Below are positions 24,132 to 35,489 of a stretch of DNA of 64,000 bases, piece after piece (the stretch's first letter is position 1; every line of letters starts with the position of its first letter). Origin of the DNA: Orbilia blumenaviensis (taxonomy: Eukaryota; Ascomycota; Orbiliomycetes; Orbiliales; Orbiliaceae). The position numbers and the translations under genes were made by a program. Under the pieces are notes generated by a model. That model did no database searches, had not been told where the DNA came from, and saw only the letters and a program-made list of their open reading frames with translations. Where the stretch lies: positions 186,001 to 250,000 of the forward strand of contig JAVHNS010000018.1 in the NCBI GenBank assembly GCA_036872755.1. The letters are read 5' to 3'.

Positions 24132-27100
24132 ATGGAGGACTTCCTCATCTCCGCCGGCACCAAACTCGGCATCTCCGCCATCAAAGCCTTCACATCGGGC
24201 AGCAGCACCGGCACCAGCGCTGCAGCGGGCGCATTAGGCGCCATCGCCGGTGCCTTTGACGAGGATGGTGGTGGTGGTGGCGAGGATATAGATTTTGGAG
24301 GTGGTGAAGACGGTGGTGCAGAGGATTCTACTGAATTTAGTGGTGGTGGGGGGTATGAGAATGATAATACTGGAGGGGAGGGGTATGAGGAAGAAGAAGA
24401 GTATTATGAGGATGATGGAACTGGGGAGTATTATCAGGAAGAAGCTGAGCCGACGGGGTATGGAGAAGGTGATGCTGCTGCTGCCGAAGAAGGAGGGTAC
24501 TACAATGACGACGGGAGCTATACAGATGAATACGGGGTTACATACGACGAGAGCGGGTATATCCTCGACGACGGCAGCGGCGGCGGTGGTGGTGGTGGTG
24601 GTGGTGGTGGTGGTGGATATAACTATGACTACTATGGTGGCGGAGAGGAGGTTGGAGAGGATTATGTTTATGAATATGAAGGGCAGGGGGAAGAAGAGTA
24701 TGATGCTCATGCTGGGGGGTATTCCCATCACGGATCGAAACATAGAGGACTGGGAACTGGACTGGCGATTGGAGGGGCTGCCGTTGCTGGGGCTGCCGTT
24801 CTTGGTGGGGTTGCCTTAGCAGCTAGGAAGGCTAGGGGGAGGGGGAGGGGAGGTGTGCCGCCCGGACGAGGTCAATTTAGAGGAGGAGCAGGAGGTGCTA
24901 CTGCTACTGCATATGCTGCTCGAGGAAGAGGGCGTCCTCAAAGCTTTTCAGGACAAGGGGGGGTTCGGCCGCCGTTACAACATTCGGCTACTGCTCCTGT
25001 AGGGGCGGTGCCCCGTGGAGGGTTAGGAGGAGGAGGAGGGTTTAGGGGAAGAGGTAGAGGTGGACCGTTATCACCGGTTCAAAGGGGGGGTCGAGGGAGA
25101 GGTAGAGGCAGAGGGGGTGCACTCCCACATCACCATTCATTCCCTCCAACCACCACCACCAATACTCGAGGGGCCATCCGAGGGGGGTTCAGAGGACGTG
25201 CTAGAGGAGCACGAGGAGGGGCAGGAGGGGTTATAAGCCCGACCACCCACCACGGCCACCCTCCTATATCTCCACAGACGACCCTCGGCCAACCACCATG
25301 TCCTCAGCAGCAATCTACCCCCTTCAAGGCAAACCTCATAACCCCGCAAACGACAGGTTATAATAGTGCTACAGGCTACGTCGCCAACGGCTTCCAAGAA
25401 ACACTAGGCGCTCCGCCGCCATATACACCTGCTGCCTCTGCGCCGCCCTCTATCTCGAATATACCATCAATACCGCCAGCGCAAAAGCCGGTAGCAAACC
25501 CAGCCCAGCGCGACCAGATGGCCAAACGCAAGCTGGCGGCGTTACAGCAGATCCAGAGGAGGGAAAGGGACAGGATTGATGCGAAGCGACGTGAGGAAGA
25601 GCAGGATCGGAATAGGTTTGAGGCGGCCGGGCAGTTTGATAAAAAGAAGCCTCTCTATAATAATAATAACGGAGGAGTAGAACCGGAGGAGGTCAAGGTC
25701 ACTACAGTAGAGGAGGAGGTCACGGTTACAATTAACCTGCCGCCGGGGGTGAAGCCTGCTTCTTCTTCTAATCCTATACCTGTGTCTACGACTACGACTT
25801 CGACTACGACTACGACTACGATTACGACCATGGCTTCGGCTTCGGCGCCGCCGCAGTCAACTTTTAACCCGCCGCCGCAGGAGCAGCCGTTGAATACCAA
25901 TATCAATGGCAACAATCAGAACGTCAATACCCCTAACCCAAACTTCAACATACCCAATCAAAACGACAATACACCCGGTCAAAATGTCAATATACCTAGT
26001 CAAAATATCAATCAAAACGTCAATATACCGGGTCAAAATGGAGGGGTAGCAGGAGGGGCTGTACCGCGACCACAGGTCAATAACATGCCCCGGCCAATGA
26101 GCTACCCCAGCACCACTACCACAGTTCCCCCTCCTCACAACCACCATCACCACCATGTACCCCCCTTCTCTTCTGCTGCGTCAACTCCAACCTCATCAAA
26201 TCAACCGGCTCCAAACCGTGTGCCGGTGCCCGGCAGCCTCGTCGAAATGGACGGCGGGCAGTACGTCAACCCTCCACCGCCAGCACCACCAGCAGCACCG
26301 GTATCCTACCCCCAGAACCCACCAGCTTTATATCAGAACCAAGTACCAAACAAAGGACCAGGCACCTGGTCAGCCGCGAACTTACCCCCCGTCGAGCTGG
26401 GGAATACCCAGTTCACGCCTACTCCCCAGCAACAACAGCAGGCACAGTATCCTAATCCTAACGGCGGACAGTATCAAAACCACAATAATAATAATAACGG
26501 TGCCGGCGGCAATACACAAGGCCCGCAGCGAACACTATCCATGCTACAGCGCTTCCCATCCCGCAAGCCTGTGCAACAGCAGAGACCAGTGTCGATGATG
26601 ATACCCCCGTCTCACGCACAGAATTCTCTAAACAACGGGTTTAACAACCCTGGCAAACAGCATAGTTTCCACTATCCACACGAGCATGATCGTGATCCTC
26701 AGAACCAAGTAGTTAATAACGGTGCTGCGTCCGCTCCACCGCAGATATACCCCCATAACGCGCCGAGGGAGCCTAGGAAAAAGAAGAGTGAGGAGAAAAG
26801 GTTGCAGCAGCAGCAGCAGCAGCAGCCGGAGGAGGAGGAAGGGTGGAAGCCGCCGCCGTTGAAGGTTGTTCAGCGGCGCAAGTTTAATTCTGGAGCACCA
26901 GATCCCGCTCCTCTTCAATCACAGCAGCAGCAGCAGGAGGAGGGAAGGATATCTGAACATAACAATGCATCTTCAAAGCCATCTACCCATGAGACGGTAT
27001 CATCATTTATACCACCCCCTCCTCCCCCGCTGCCATTCGACGAACCCACACCCCCTCCTCCTCCACCCGGACAATCCGAGAATTCACAGCAGACATCTAC

Positions 27101-28229
27101 AACCCCACAACCAACCGAAACCACTTCTCCACAAACCCCATCCCTCTCCCTCCCCGTCCGTAACTCCATCTATTCAAACATCCACTCCACCAATACCCTT
27201 CCACCACAAAACGAAAACGCCAATATCCAACCCTCAAATCCAGCACGAACCACCGAAACCACGGGTATAACACAGCAACTATCACAATTAAACACCACTG
27301 AAAATGTGTATACCCAGGGTGGTTCTAATACCCCTTCCTCGGTGATAGAGCATCACGAACAAACAGTGATCGATACTCCAAGAGTCGAGACGCCGAAGGG
27401 GTATCATGAAAACTTTGCACCGGGGGTGGATATCCCCGGGCTTACTATCAGAAGGGGATCGATGCCCGTCCAGCGGCATGCTTATCAAGAAACCGCGCAT
27501 GTTCCTCATCCTCCTCCGCCACAGCAGGTATCACAGTTTGAAAACGCACAGTTCCGCCAGCCACAGTTTGAAAATACACATATTAATCATCAGAACCATC
27601 TCCAGCAGCAGCAGCAGCAACCCAACCACTTCCAACAGCAGTATACCCAACCACCAGAATCAACCCGCAGACACAGCACCTACACCACCACAACATCAAA
27701 CACCATCCCCCACCCCCCTCCACCGCACTTATACACCCAAGAAACCTCCACTCCCACAACCCACAAACAATTCCCCTTCAATCAACAACTACAGCACTCA
27801 ACGACCTTCCCCGCAAACTACAGCGATCTGAACAACTACCCCCGTCCGCCCGTCACCGCCTCTTCTTTCCACCACAATAATAGCAATATATCTCAACCAC
27901 CATCCCACATAATGGAAATGCCCGGCTCAACCGGCTTCGCGCCGTCTAATGGGGTTGTGATGACGCCGTATGATAATAATCCGTTTATTGCGGAGTTGCC
28001 CGAGATACCGCTTGCTGTTAATGGTGGTGGCGGTGGTGGTGGTGGTGGTGGTAAAGCCGGGGGTGATGCGATGGATGCGGAGTATTTGAATCGGAGGGAG
28101 GGGATTGGCTATGATGTTGCTGCTGTTGATGATGGGAAGGAGGTTGTGGTTGGTAGTGGTAAGGGAGGAGGGGAGGAGGAGGTGAAGATGAGTGCTAATA
28201 GTTGGGGGTTTGGGTGGGATCGGTTTTGA
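24132..28229 (+). CDS. Giant intrinsically disordered protein with Gly-rich, RGG, Asn/Gln- and Pro-rich regions
   Basis: This single intronless frame is 1365 residues. Order: N-terminal helical-looking segment (MEDFLISAGTKLGISAIKAF); acidic Gly/Tyr/Glu region with a poly-Gly run (about residues 35-200); Gly/Ala hydrophobic stretch (GLAIGGAAVAGAAVLGGVAL, about 208-230) that could be membrane-associated; RGG/GRGRGG repeats (about 232-365); a charged helix (QMAKRKLAALQQIQRRERDRIDAK, about 460-485); repeated (N)IPGQN units (about 595-640); then Pro/Gln/Asn-rich sequence with several poly-Gln runs and poly-Gly near the end, closing with SWGFGWDRF. There is no catalytic domain. RGG plus Asn/Gln-rich sequence is typical of phase-separating or RNA-binding proteins, and large disordered proteins also occur at fungal septal pores. 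Both roles are inference. Coding-strand composition switches repeatedly between C/A-rich and G/T-rich blocks. Confidence 0.75.
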   Translation: MEDFLISAGTKLGISAIKAFTSGSSTGTSAAAGALGAIAGAFDEDGGGGGEDIDFGGGEDGGAEDSTEFSGGGGYENDNTGGEGYEEEEEYYEDDGTGEYYQEEAEPTGYGEGDAAAAEEGGYYNDDGSYTDEYGVTYDESGYILDDGSGGGGGGGGGGGGGYNYDYYGGGEEVGEDYVYEYEGQGEEEYDAHAGGYSHHGSKHRGLGTGLAIGGAAVAGAAVLGGVALAARKARGRGRGGVPPGRGQFRGGAGGATATAYAARGRGRPQSFSGQGGVRPPLQHSATAPVGAVPRGGLGGGGGFRGRGRGGPLSPVQRGGRGRGRGRGGALPHHHSFPPTTTTNTRGAIRGGFRGRARGARGGAGGVISPTTHHGHPPISPQTTLGQPPCPQQQSTPFKANLITPQTTGYNSATGYVANGFQETLGAPPPYTPAASAPPSISNIPSIPPAQKPVANPAQRDQMAKRKLAALQQIQRRERDRIDAKRREEEQDRNRFEAAGQFDKKKPLYNNNNGGVEPEEVKVTTVEEEVTVTINLPPGVKPASSSNPIPVSTTTTSTTTTTTITTMASASAPPQSTFNPPPQEQPLNTNINGNNQNVNTPNPNFNIPNQNDNTPGQNVNIPSQNINQNVNIPGQNGGVAGGAVPRPQVNNMPRPMSYPSTTTTVPPPHNHHHHHVPPFSSAASTPTSSNQPAPNRVPVPGSLVEMDGGQYVNPPPPAPPAAPVSYPQNPPALYQNQVPNKGPGTWSAANLPPVELGNTQFTPTPQQQQQAQYPNPNGGQYQNHNNNNNGAGGNTQGPQRTLSMLQRFPSRKPVQQQRPVSMMIPPSHAQNSLNNGFNNPGKQHSFHYPHEHDRDPQNQVVNNGAASAPPQIYPHNAPREPRKKKSEEKRLQQQQQQQPEEEEGWKPPPLKVVQRRKFNSGAPDPAPLQSQQQQQEEGRISEHNNASSKPSTHETVSSFIPPPPPPLPFDEPTPPPPPPGQSENSQQTSTTPQPTETTSPQTPSLSLPVRNSIYSNIHSTNTLPPQNENANIQPSNPARTTETTGITQQLSQLNTTENVYTQGGSNTPSSVIEHHEQTVIDTPRVETPKGYHENFAPGVDIPGLTIRRGSMPVQRHAYQETAHVPHPPPPQQVSQFENAQFRQPQFENTHINHQNHLQQQQQQPNHFQQQYTQPPESTRRHSTYTTTTSNTIPHPPPPHLYTQETSTPTTHKQFPFNQQLQHSTTFPANYSDLNNYPRPPVTASSFHHNNSNISQPPSHIMEMPGSTGFAPSNGVVMTPYDNNPFIAELPEIPLAVNGGGGGGGGGGKAGGDAMDAEYLNRREGIGYDVAAVDDGKEVVVGSGKGGGEEEVKMSANSWGFGWDRF

Positions 28230-28974
28230 AGGTGTTGAAGGTGTTATTTTGGGGGGAGCGAGAGTAGTAGTTACCTACCTAGGTATTTAGTTACCTATTT
28301 TGGCATGCATCTGAAGGGGATATATATATTGGCTGTTTTTCTTTTCATTTTTGTTCTTCTGTTTTTAGTAGAGGGCTTTTTTGGTTTTATTTATTTTATT
28401 TTGTTGGTATGCCTCATCTGTCTTTTTGGTAATGCAGTTTAGGGCTTTTAGCGGTTCTTTTTTTTTTTTTCAGCAGGGTTTTTGAGTGCTTAGGTAGTTA
28501 TCTTGGTTTGCATACACATATACCTATATATATATATATATATCAGCTATAAATCATACTTCGTGCATGAATTATTTACGTGGCTACATCTATTACCCGC
28601 AGAGTTTTAGCAAACAAACGAGGGATGGCAGGGGGGGTTTTAGATGGTGATATATCGGCCTGGGAGTTATATTTGAAATAGCAGGTGGTACTTGTTCAAA
28701 TTGTATTAAGGAGGTAGCTTAGGCAGCTACTTGAGTAATATATATCAAGTGGGCGAAATGAATGAGAAGTACTAATGCTGTGTTCGGAATGCCCAGATTT
28801 ATAGACTTCTAGACTGTTAGACAGCGAAAGATTTAGTGGCTACTTTTTTTTATACCGATAAGTAGGTATAACTATAGCTAATAGTGTACGCGTGTTAATT
28901 AAGCGGCCGAGGTATATGAAATAGTAAAATTACGAGTTAGTACGCTGCCTGGCTTTTCTTCAGCCCCTGGCTAA

Positions 28975-29345
28975 GCCGGTGGGCAGGCTGATGGTTGGGC
29001 ATAATTGTGAAAAATTAACACACTTATGCCCCCGCACGCCTGAGTTGTACTATTAATATATATATTTACATATAATTTTGGCCACCACATTCGAACTTGA
29101 CCACCTTCTGGACACAATACTAGGTAGTTACCTAGGTAGTCATTGCGAATATATATAGTATGCACGTATGATCATGGTGGCTAGATTTGCAGATTGTGTC
29201 AAAAGGATATATAATACAAAGCTGTGGAAAATATATATTACAATTTCGCGAAATACATATATTACAACTTAGGCGAGGCATAAGTGTGTTAATTTTTCAT
29301 AATTATGCTCAACCACTAGCCTGACACCAGCCTGCCCAGCTAGCT
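28975..29345. repeat. Imperfect long inverted repeat, MITE-like element remnant
   Basis: The left arm (about 28981-29049) and the reverse complement of the right arm (about 29268-29340) match along most of their length. Shared words include GGGCAGGCTG, GAAAAATTAACACACTTATG and GAGTTGTA/AAGTTGTA. Several mismatches are G-to-A or C-to-T type, as RIP or deamination would leave. The inner 220 bp is AT-rich without an open frame. I could not define target-site duplications. Arms facing each other around a non-coding core suggest a non-autonomous DNA transposon or a foldback element. Confidence 0.7.
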
Positions 29346-30644
29346 AGTACTGTGATTTCTATAATAAATTCACGTATCCACCGCCACAAATAAAAAAGTT
29401 AGTTGATATTTTATATATAAACAATCAAGGAGACCACTTAAGTTATAATATATATACATATTTTGGATAGTATTGTAATAGATATTTTCAGTCTCGCATT
29501 ACTACGTTGAGCTCCTGAGACAAATGCTTTGCAGGGCTTCTTGATCTAACGCGCAATTTATGATTTGCGGAGCTAGCATGGTAACATATAAAAAAAGGTT
29601 GTTACAACTATCGTAAATTTGAATTTTGCAACCATTTCGACCCCAATCGACAGATGTCAAAGTTAAATGGATATATCAATATCGTGTAACTGTACAGCCG
29701 GCTACAACTATCATCTACCTAGCTAAGTACCCGCGCATTCTAGATCTACACCACTAATAGCGTATATAGCCGTGTCTCCTCGGGTCCGTAGATATATAGA
29801 CCGCCCGGCGCTACATTCTCAGAGACAAGATGTTTTCTTAAGATACAGATATTCATTTTATCTTGTTTCTATAATTGAGCAAGCAAATAGATTCCTCACC
29901 ATCTGTAACCTTAGGAAGCTCATATACCACTGCAGTAATTTGTCTGTTCTCAAAAATTCCTTAATAAATTATATTTAGATTATACAATATTTTTTATAGA
30001 AAAGTATGGGAGGTAAAGACTTTGGTTCCAAGACTGAAGACAAAGTTTGTTAAAGAATTTTCGCAAACTTGGTGAAACCTTGGCCCTGGACCCTTCAGCA
30101 TGCAGTTGTGCGATCCTGGTCTCGTACTAAACGCCACACAAAGCAGCAATCGATCCCCCATTATCAATTTATTAGTTACCTCTAGTTTTTTATCCCCTTA
30201 CGTTTGTCTGTAGGCGATCACCTGCAATTCTACTATCATATATATACTTAATTATGATGATCCAAAATATAAAGTTTAGGTTTGCCTTGTCTCATAAGCC
30301 AACCCCCACACAGGGATAAGATCTACCCCAGACACTGATATTATATATTTATAATTAATTATACATACATACGTGGTACCATCAATGCAATAAATAAGGT
30401 TTGGTGTTGATAGTTGCGAGTTGGTTCAGAATTGCAACCGTGGACTGGCATTCTACTCTTCGAAGAACATTCATCTCACGTACATGATCGATTACGAACA
30501 CGGGAGAGCCTCCAATTCTAGTTACAACGAATCTCAGTCGAAAGTTTTTGGCAAAATATGACGGAGGATAACTCACCGAAAAAAAACTCCCCGGAAGTTT
30601 AAAAGCTTTGGGAGACGAAAAATCTCAACACTCTTCCATGTTAA

Positions 30645-31476
30645 TTAAGCCAAAAGGCTGTCCGCGTTATCTATACCTGAACTGATCTCCACTATATGCC
30701 TGACAATTCCGCGAGCGAAATTCGCAACGTGCACTGACGGGATCCGTAGTTTTTTTCGGATCTTGTACGCCTGGAAACCGAGCAAGTCCGGCAGCTTAAA
30801 GAATATATCGTTGGCGATAGAGGAATGTGTCAAGCTTGAACGTTGGGTGATATCGGCTATCAAATGGTGCGCAGATGATTCAGATGCAGGATACGAATTG
30901 AGCGAAGTTATTGTGCTGGGAAGCGACTTTGTTGTCTTGAAAAGCTTGGAAAAAGAACATCACCGCCTGGCGCTGGCAATAGATGAACCGGGCCAGCGTT
31001 GCTGGTCGATACAAGTCGACGACGCTAACGGGCTCCAGTTCTGGGCGGGAACCTGAAATTGGAAAGAAATAGGTGTAAAGGGGGCCGCCACTTGTTTTAT
31101 TGGTGATGGGTATTCCGGTAGCCCACTTTTGAACGTCGAAGGGCACGTAATGGGCCTTATCACACACACAGTTGGGGGCCTCGGCGACACCATCCTCGGC
31201 CGATTTTACGGATCACCACTCTTACTTCGGTGCATCTTTAAATGCTTTCCTGAAATTTTAGGCGAGTTGAAGTCTGGGAATATAACAGAGGAACCGTTAC
31301 CCGATCGGTTTGTGCACTGGACACGTATAGGATCAGTAAAAGACTATACTCGAGCACTCAGTCTCAATGACCCAGATTCTGATGACGACGACGAACTAGA
31401 GCGAGCACTCAAACGGCAGAGACGACGTCCAAAGGTCAGGAGGATAGGGTATGCTATAAGCGGGCTCCGGTCATGA
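30645..31476. other. Ambiguous coding-like island, possible gene remnant
   Basis: Unlike its AT-rich surroundings, this stretch has long open frames on both strands. Plus: 30763-31056 and 31129-31476, in the same frame but separated by stops, the second ending in an acidic patch and basic ALKRQRRRPKVRR. Minus: 31193-30960, 31167-30880 and 30863-30645, with a good polypyrimidine acceptor TTTCTTTCCAATTTCAG near 31070-31054. I cannot tell which strand, if either, is coding and recognise no domain with confidence. It may be a decayed gene. Confidence 0.3.
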
Positions 31477-34400
31477 AAAGAAGCGTCAAAGGGCCTTGGG
31501 TTCAGCTAGGACTCTATCAATTATTAATTAACGAAAGCGCATTAACATTGGACAGTTGGTAATTAATGGGATTAGTAAGGATTGTGAGCCCTCTTTGAAA
31601 CTTTTATGCTTTTGGTGCAATTTGGGTGTACCAACAAGACAAGGTGTACCGTATTTGTTTCGTGGATCTATGGAAGGTGGTTTACGAGATCGGGTACCGG
31701 TGTACATATACTTTCGTTACATTAGGAAGTCTTTAGTTTCGAGCTATGACGGCTGTAGTTCACAAATTGGATATCAAATACTGACCTGGGTATCCCAGGT
31801 TTCCATGAATCTAATCGAGTGATTATACGGCCGTGTCCTGTAACGGACTTAACGAACATAATTAAGGAGGTCCTCAGTGAGCATATTCATTCGATGGAAA
31901 ATCACATTCAAGATACTTATTCCTACGCCTGTATAATTCCAGTAAAGTTTTTGAGGACTTTAGAAATCCTATTATCATAAAACCCGAATATTAATCTCTC
32001 CCGGAAACGTTTATATTCAAAATCTTGAAGCTCTTACTGCAGAGTTCTTCAAACTCGTCCACGGCCGGGGTAATTGCTAATAACCACCTTTCTCTTATAT
32101 TCACGGATAGGCTTAGTTTCATGAAGTAAATCTATTGGCAGCGGTATGAGAGCTTATAGATCTCTAGATCACAGACATCAGCTCAAAACTTTAATCGCTA
32201 CTTCTTCATATATATATACACGTATTAGTCCCATCTAAATATCGAGACTCGTTACCGAGACGAAGAAAGCGGTAGTGCTAGTGAAAGTCGGAATTAATGT
32301 GTCAAGCAATAAACATGCGGGCTCATAAAATATGTCATTGTTTCTAGAAAATTTCTGAGTTCAAATATTATATATATAATTAAGTTCATTGAAATCACTC
32401 ACTCGGTATGTACACCCAAGATCTGCAATATATAACACACTATTTAAAATCGATAGTCGTAACTTGCAAAATGGGATTTAGGTTGGAAAATCAATAACTG
32501 AACAATAGCATTATTCCGACCTAGGCGTATGCATGTGGAACTCAAGAATAGGAACAAAATATAACTACAGAGTGTTTTAACATAATTGACAGATGTTATA
32601 TGTTCCGACCCCTTTCGTCTGCAATATACATGAATGTCAATCGAGGTTTCATAATTTAAAAATTGACTGTGGTGGGCAAAATTAGCAGGCAAAGATTAAA
32701 ATGGAGTTCAAAAACTGGGGCATGGATGGGGTAATCTCACAATCAATTAATCAATTTTTGTTCTGTACCTTAATTGAAAGGTAATTAACCCAACATGCAT
32801 AGTATGCGTAGATCGAGAGCTTAGCCTAGATCTGGACCCGTGAATAGAAGGGCCCAATTGGCCGGATTAAGGTAGAAATGAGACTGTATGTGTATTTCCC
32901 ATTTGTTCTGGAATTCTACACTAGTCGATATCCAAATGCGATCCAAAAAAATAAGATCTCGCTCTGCGGTCAGAAAAAGCTCAATATCGGTATTCCCACA
33001 TGTAATAAGAGATAAATGACATCGGGTGAACATCGGAAAGCAAAAAAGCCGTTCGTCGTCGCGTCACGTCATTTGCGGGCCACAGAGGTCTTACTGCTCA
33101 GCGAATGAGATGTGTATATCTTAAATATGATTAGTTAACAACGACGTCAAGAGCAACATTAACTGGTCAGATCGAAGGACGTGGACCTAAACATGCTGCA
33201 TGCGAGTGCGCGCTGTAGATTACTTAAGCAGCTTAATCCAGCAACTTCTGAGACAAAAAATGTCTTAGGCTGAAATCGATTGTGATCAGAATTGTTATTA
33301 CATCCAAGATTGGTCTTATAAGTGACTTGCATTTGGCAAGATGGGGGAGAGATTTCGCTTGCGGGGGACAACAAACCCATCTTTTTTCCTAAACATCCTC
33401 TCTCGTATAACATATCAGATAATACCTGCCGACTATGCTAACTGGTTATGGAGCATGCTGCGTTGGTTTTTCTGTGGCTTGACCCAGTCCCAGGGATAGC
33501 AGTTATAACCACCGACGCCCGCGTGGCTCAGCCCGACGCCCTCAATATCCAAAATACCGAAAGCCGAGAAAGATAGCATCTCACAATCACACAAAAACCC
33601 TTCTCTCACGCATGTGAAAAAACACATAATTCCTTTTCCCCTCATCACCTATTGCCCCCCTCCCCTACTCCATTTATCTCACCGGTGATTGGTCCATCGA
33701 CGCTGGGAGGAATTCCCGAGTTTTTCGGGGCCCTGCTGTAACAAAACATACACGTTACATCTATAGCTATAACTATAACTATACCCAAATCTGCGGGGAG
33801 ACGAGAAGATATATCATATAGTATTAATTGTGAAATAATTATAATAATATATATATATCCCGTGTTATCAACGATGTATATATATCTAACTGCATAAGAA
33901 ATAAGAAAAAGCGCAAGCTTTCCTTTGCTGCGACTGCGAATGCCAGCGGCAAGGCATATCCTGGACGATATAAGGAAGAGAAGCCCACCAAAGTGGAATC
34001 TGAACGTGGCGCCATTGGCAGCCGTACGTCGTCGCCAATTACTTCCAAAATCCCACCCCAATTAGCTCAGAAGCTTAGCGTAGCTTACATGTTCTCTTCC
34101 AAACGAACAAGAGAGAGAGCTAGAGATATCCATGCTCGATATGCCGTTAGCTAACCACCCCAGCTAGGATCCTACCTCCATTTAAAAACGGGAACGAATA
34201 AATTCACGAACGACACATCCAAAATAAGAGCAAAAGTGGGGAAATTCAGTTCCGGATCCTTGCGCTTTGCCGCAGCATTGGGTGTGTCATGTGACAAGGC
34301 TGTAGGTTTCGATGAGAGGGAGGAAAACCAAAAAAAAAAACGGTTTTTTTTTTGGTTTTTTGGGGGAGGAGTATTATGTTGCTGCTGGTCAGGCCTGCAT

Positions 34401-35352
34401 GCATGAATGCATTGCAGTTTGGTGTTGCAGGCTGGGAAACCGTACGTACGGGGTTCCCACTTTTTTTTTTTGGGTTACGATTTAGCTGCTTGGTAAAAAA
34501 AGAAAAAGGAAGAGGGAAAAGGAAGAGGGAAAAGGAAAGGAAGGAGTGGAAGGAAGGAAGGGCCGTTTGGGCCCAAGCTCAGGCGATGCGTGTGGATGTG
34601 TAATGCCATGCCATGCGCGGCGGTGTGGGTGAGATGTGAGCTGGCTCGCCCCAGCTTGGCTCGCCTGCAGACTTGCGGGCTTGGTGCATTTGAGGAAACA
34701 AAGCAAAGCAGGTTAATAAAGTAAAAATGATTATAATTTATTAGATAAAAAAATTGTCCGCTTGGGAGAAGAGCTCGTTTGGGCGGGCGTGGAAAGTGGA
34801 GGAGGGAGAGGAGGGGGCAGGGCAAGAACCCGTTCATGTACCATGAACATGGCGTTGCGATACGAAGAGAAGGGAGATCTTGGGAGAGATAGTCCGAGAG
34901 GGATGAATGTAGAAGAGGCATTGGCTAGGCGATGTAATGTATGGATGTACTCGATGCAATGTACAGGTATACCAGAAAATTGTGGCACAGGATCTAGGCC
35001 GGCTGGGCTCCATGCATAATGCACGCGTGAGAAAAAAACGCAGCAGCCTCGCAATTCAGAGGTAGGCTGCGGGAGATAGTGGTTTGTCCTTTGAATTGTC
35101 TCGTCATCTGTCGGTAGAGCTAGAGTCAGGTTCTATACACAAAAAAAAAAAGAAAGAAAGAAAGAGAAACCCAAGTGTCCTAAATCTTAAACGTGCCTGC
35201 AAATTTAAGAAAAAACCCGGAACGGCTGGCTTTTTCGGGGGTATACGTGCGCGCACAGATATTTCTTGATTCTAGATTTTTTAGATTTCGAAATTTCTGG
35301 TATTTCGATATTTCATAATACCTTATAAATTATTTTATTTTTATTTCCCACT

Positions 35353-35374
35353 CTTTTTTTTTTTTTTTTTTTTT
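35353..35374. repeat. Poly-T tract
   Basis: A run of about 22 T residues lies some 115 bp upstream of the start codon at 35490. Confidence 0.85.
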
Positions 35375-35489
35375 GTTCCTTCGCATCAAAGGATTTGCAT
35401 TGGTCCTCTTCTTTACCTAAAGCCCCGAAGATACCCACCCAATTTTGCCTGCCTTGGTATCTTCGGAGCCCAAAGTCTAGACCTAGAGA

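Larger units (their letters stand above)
28230..35489. other. 7.3-kb AT-rich, nearly geneless region
   Basis: This contains TA microsatellites (about 28529-28543 and 33845-33858), a degraded inverted-repeat element (28975-29345), an island at 30640-31480 with open frames on both strands, and poly-T at 35353-35374 just before the next gene. Most short open frames are AT-rich and lack domains. The composition would suit old repeat-derived DNA, but I cannot name a transposon. Confidence 0.5.

Noticed and set aside
24234..27831. Several long frames overlapping the disordered-protein gene in other frames and strands
   Set aside because: They arise from the repetitive Gly/Pro/Gln codons of the main 1365-codon frame and read as Val/Ile- or Arg/Leu-rich shadows.
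30645..30863. Possible SDR-like fragment on the minus strand (IPSVHVANFARGIVRHI)
   Set aside because: There is only a loose resemblance to an extended-SDR motif, with no Rossmann glycine motif upstream. Kept only as part of an ambiguous island.
33645..34061. 138-codon minus-strand ORF with hydrophobic stretches
   Set aside because: The hydrophobic part comes from AT/TA repeats (YIYIIIIIS), with no homologous features.
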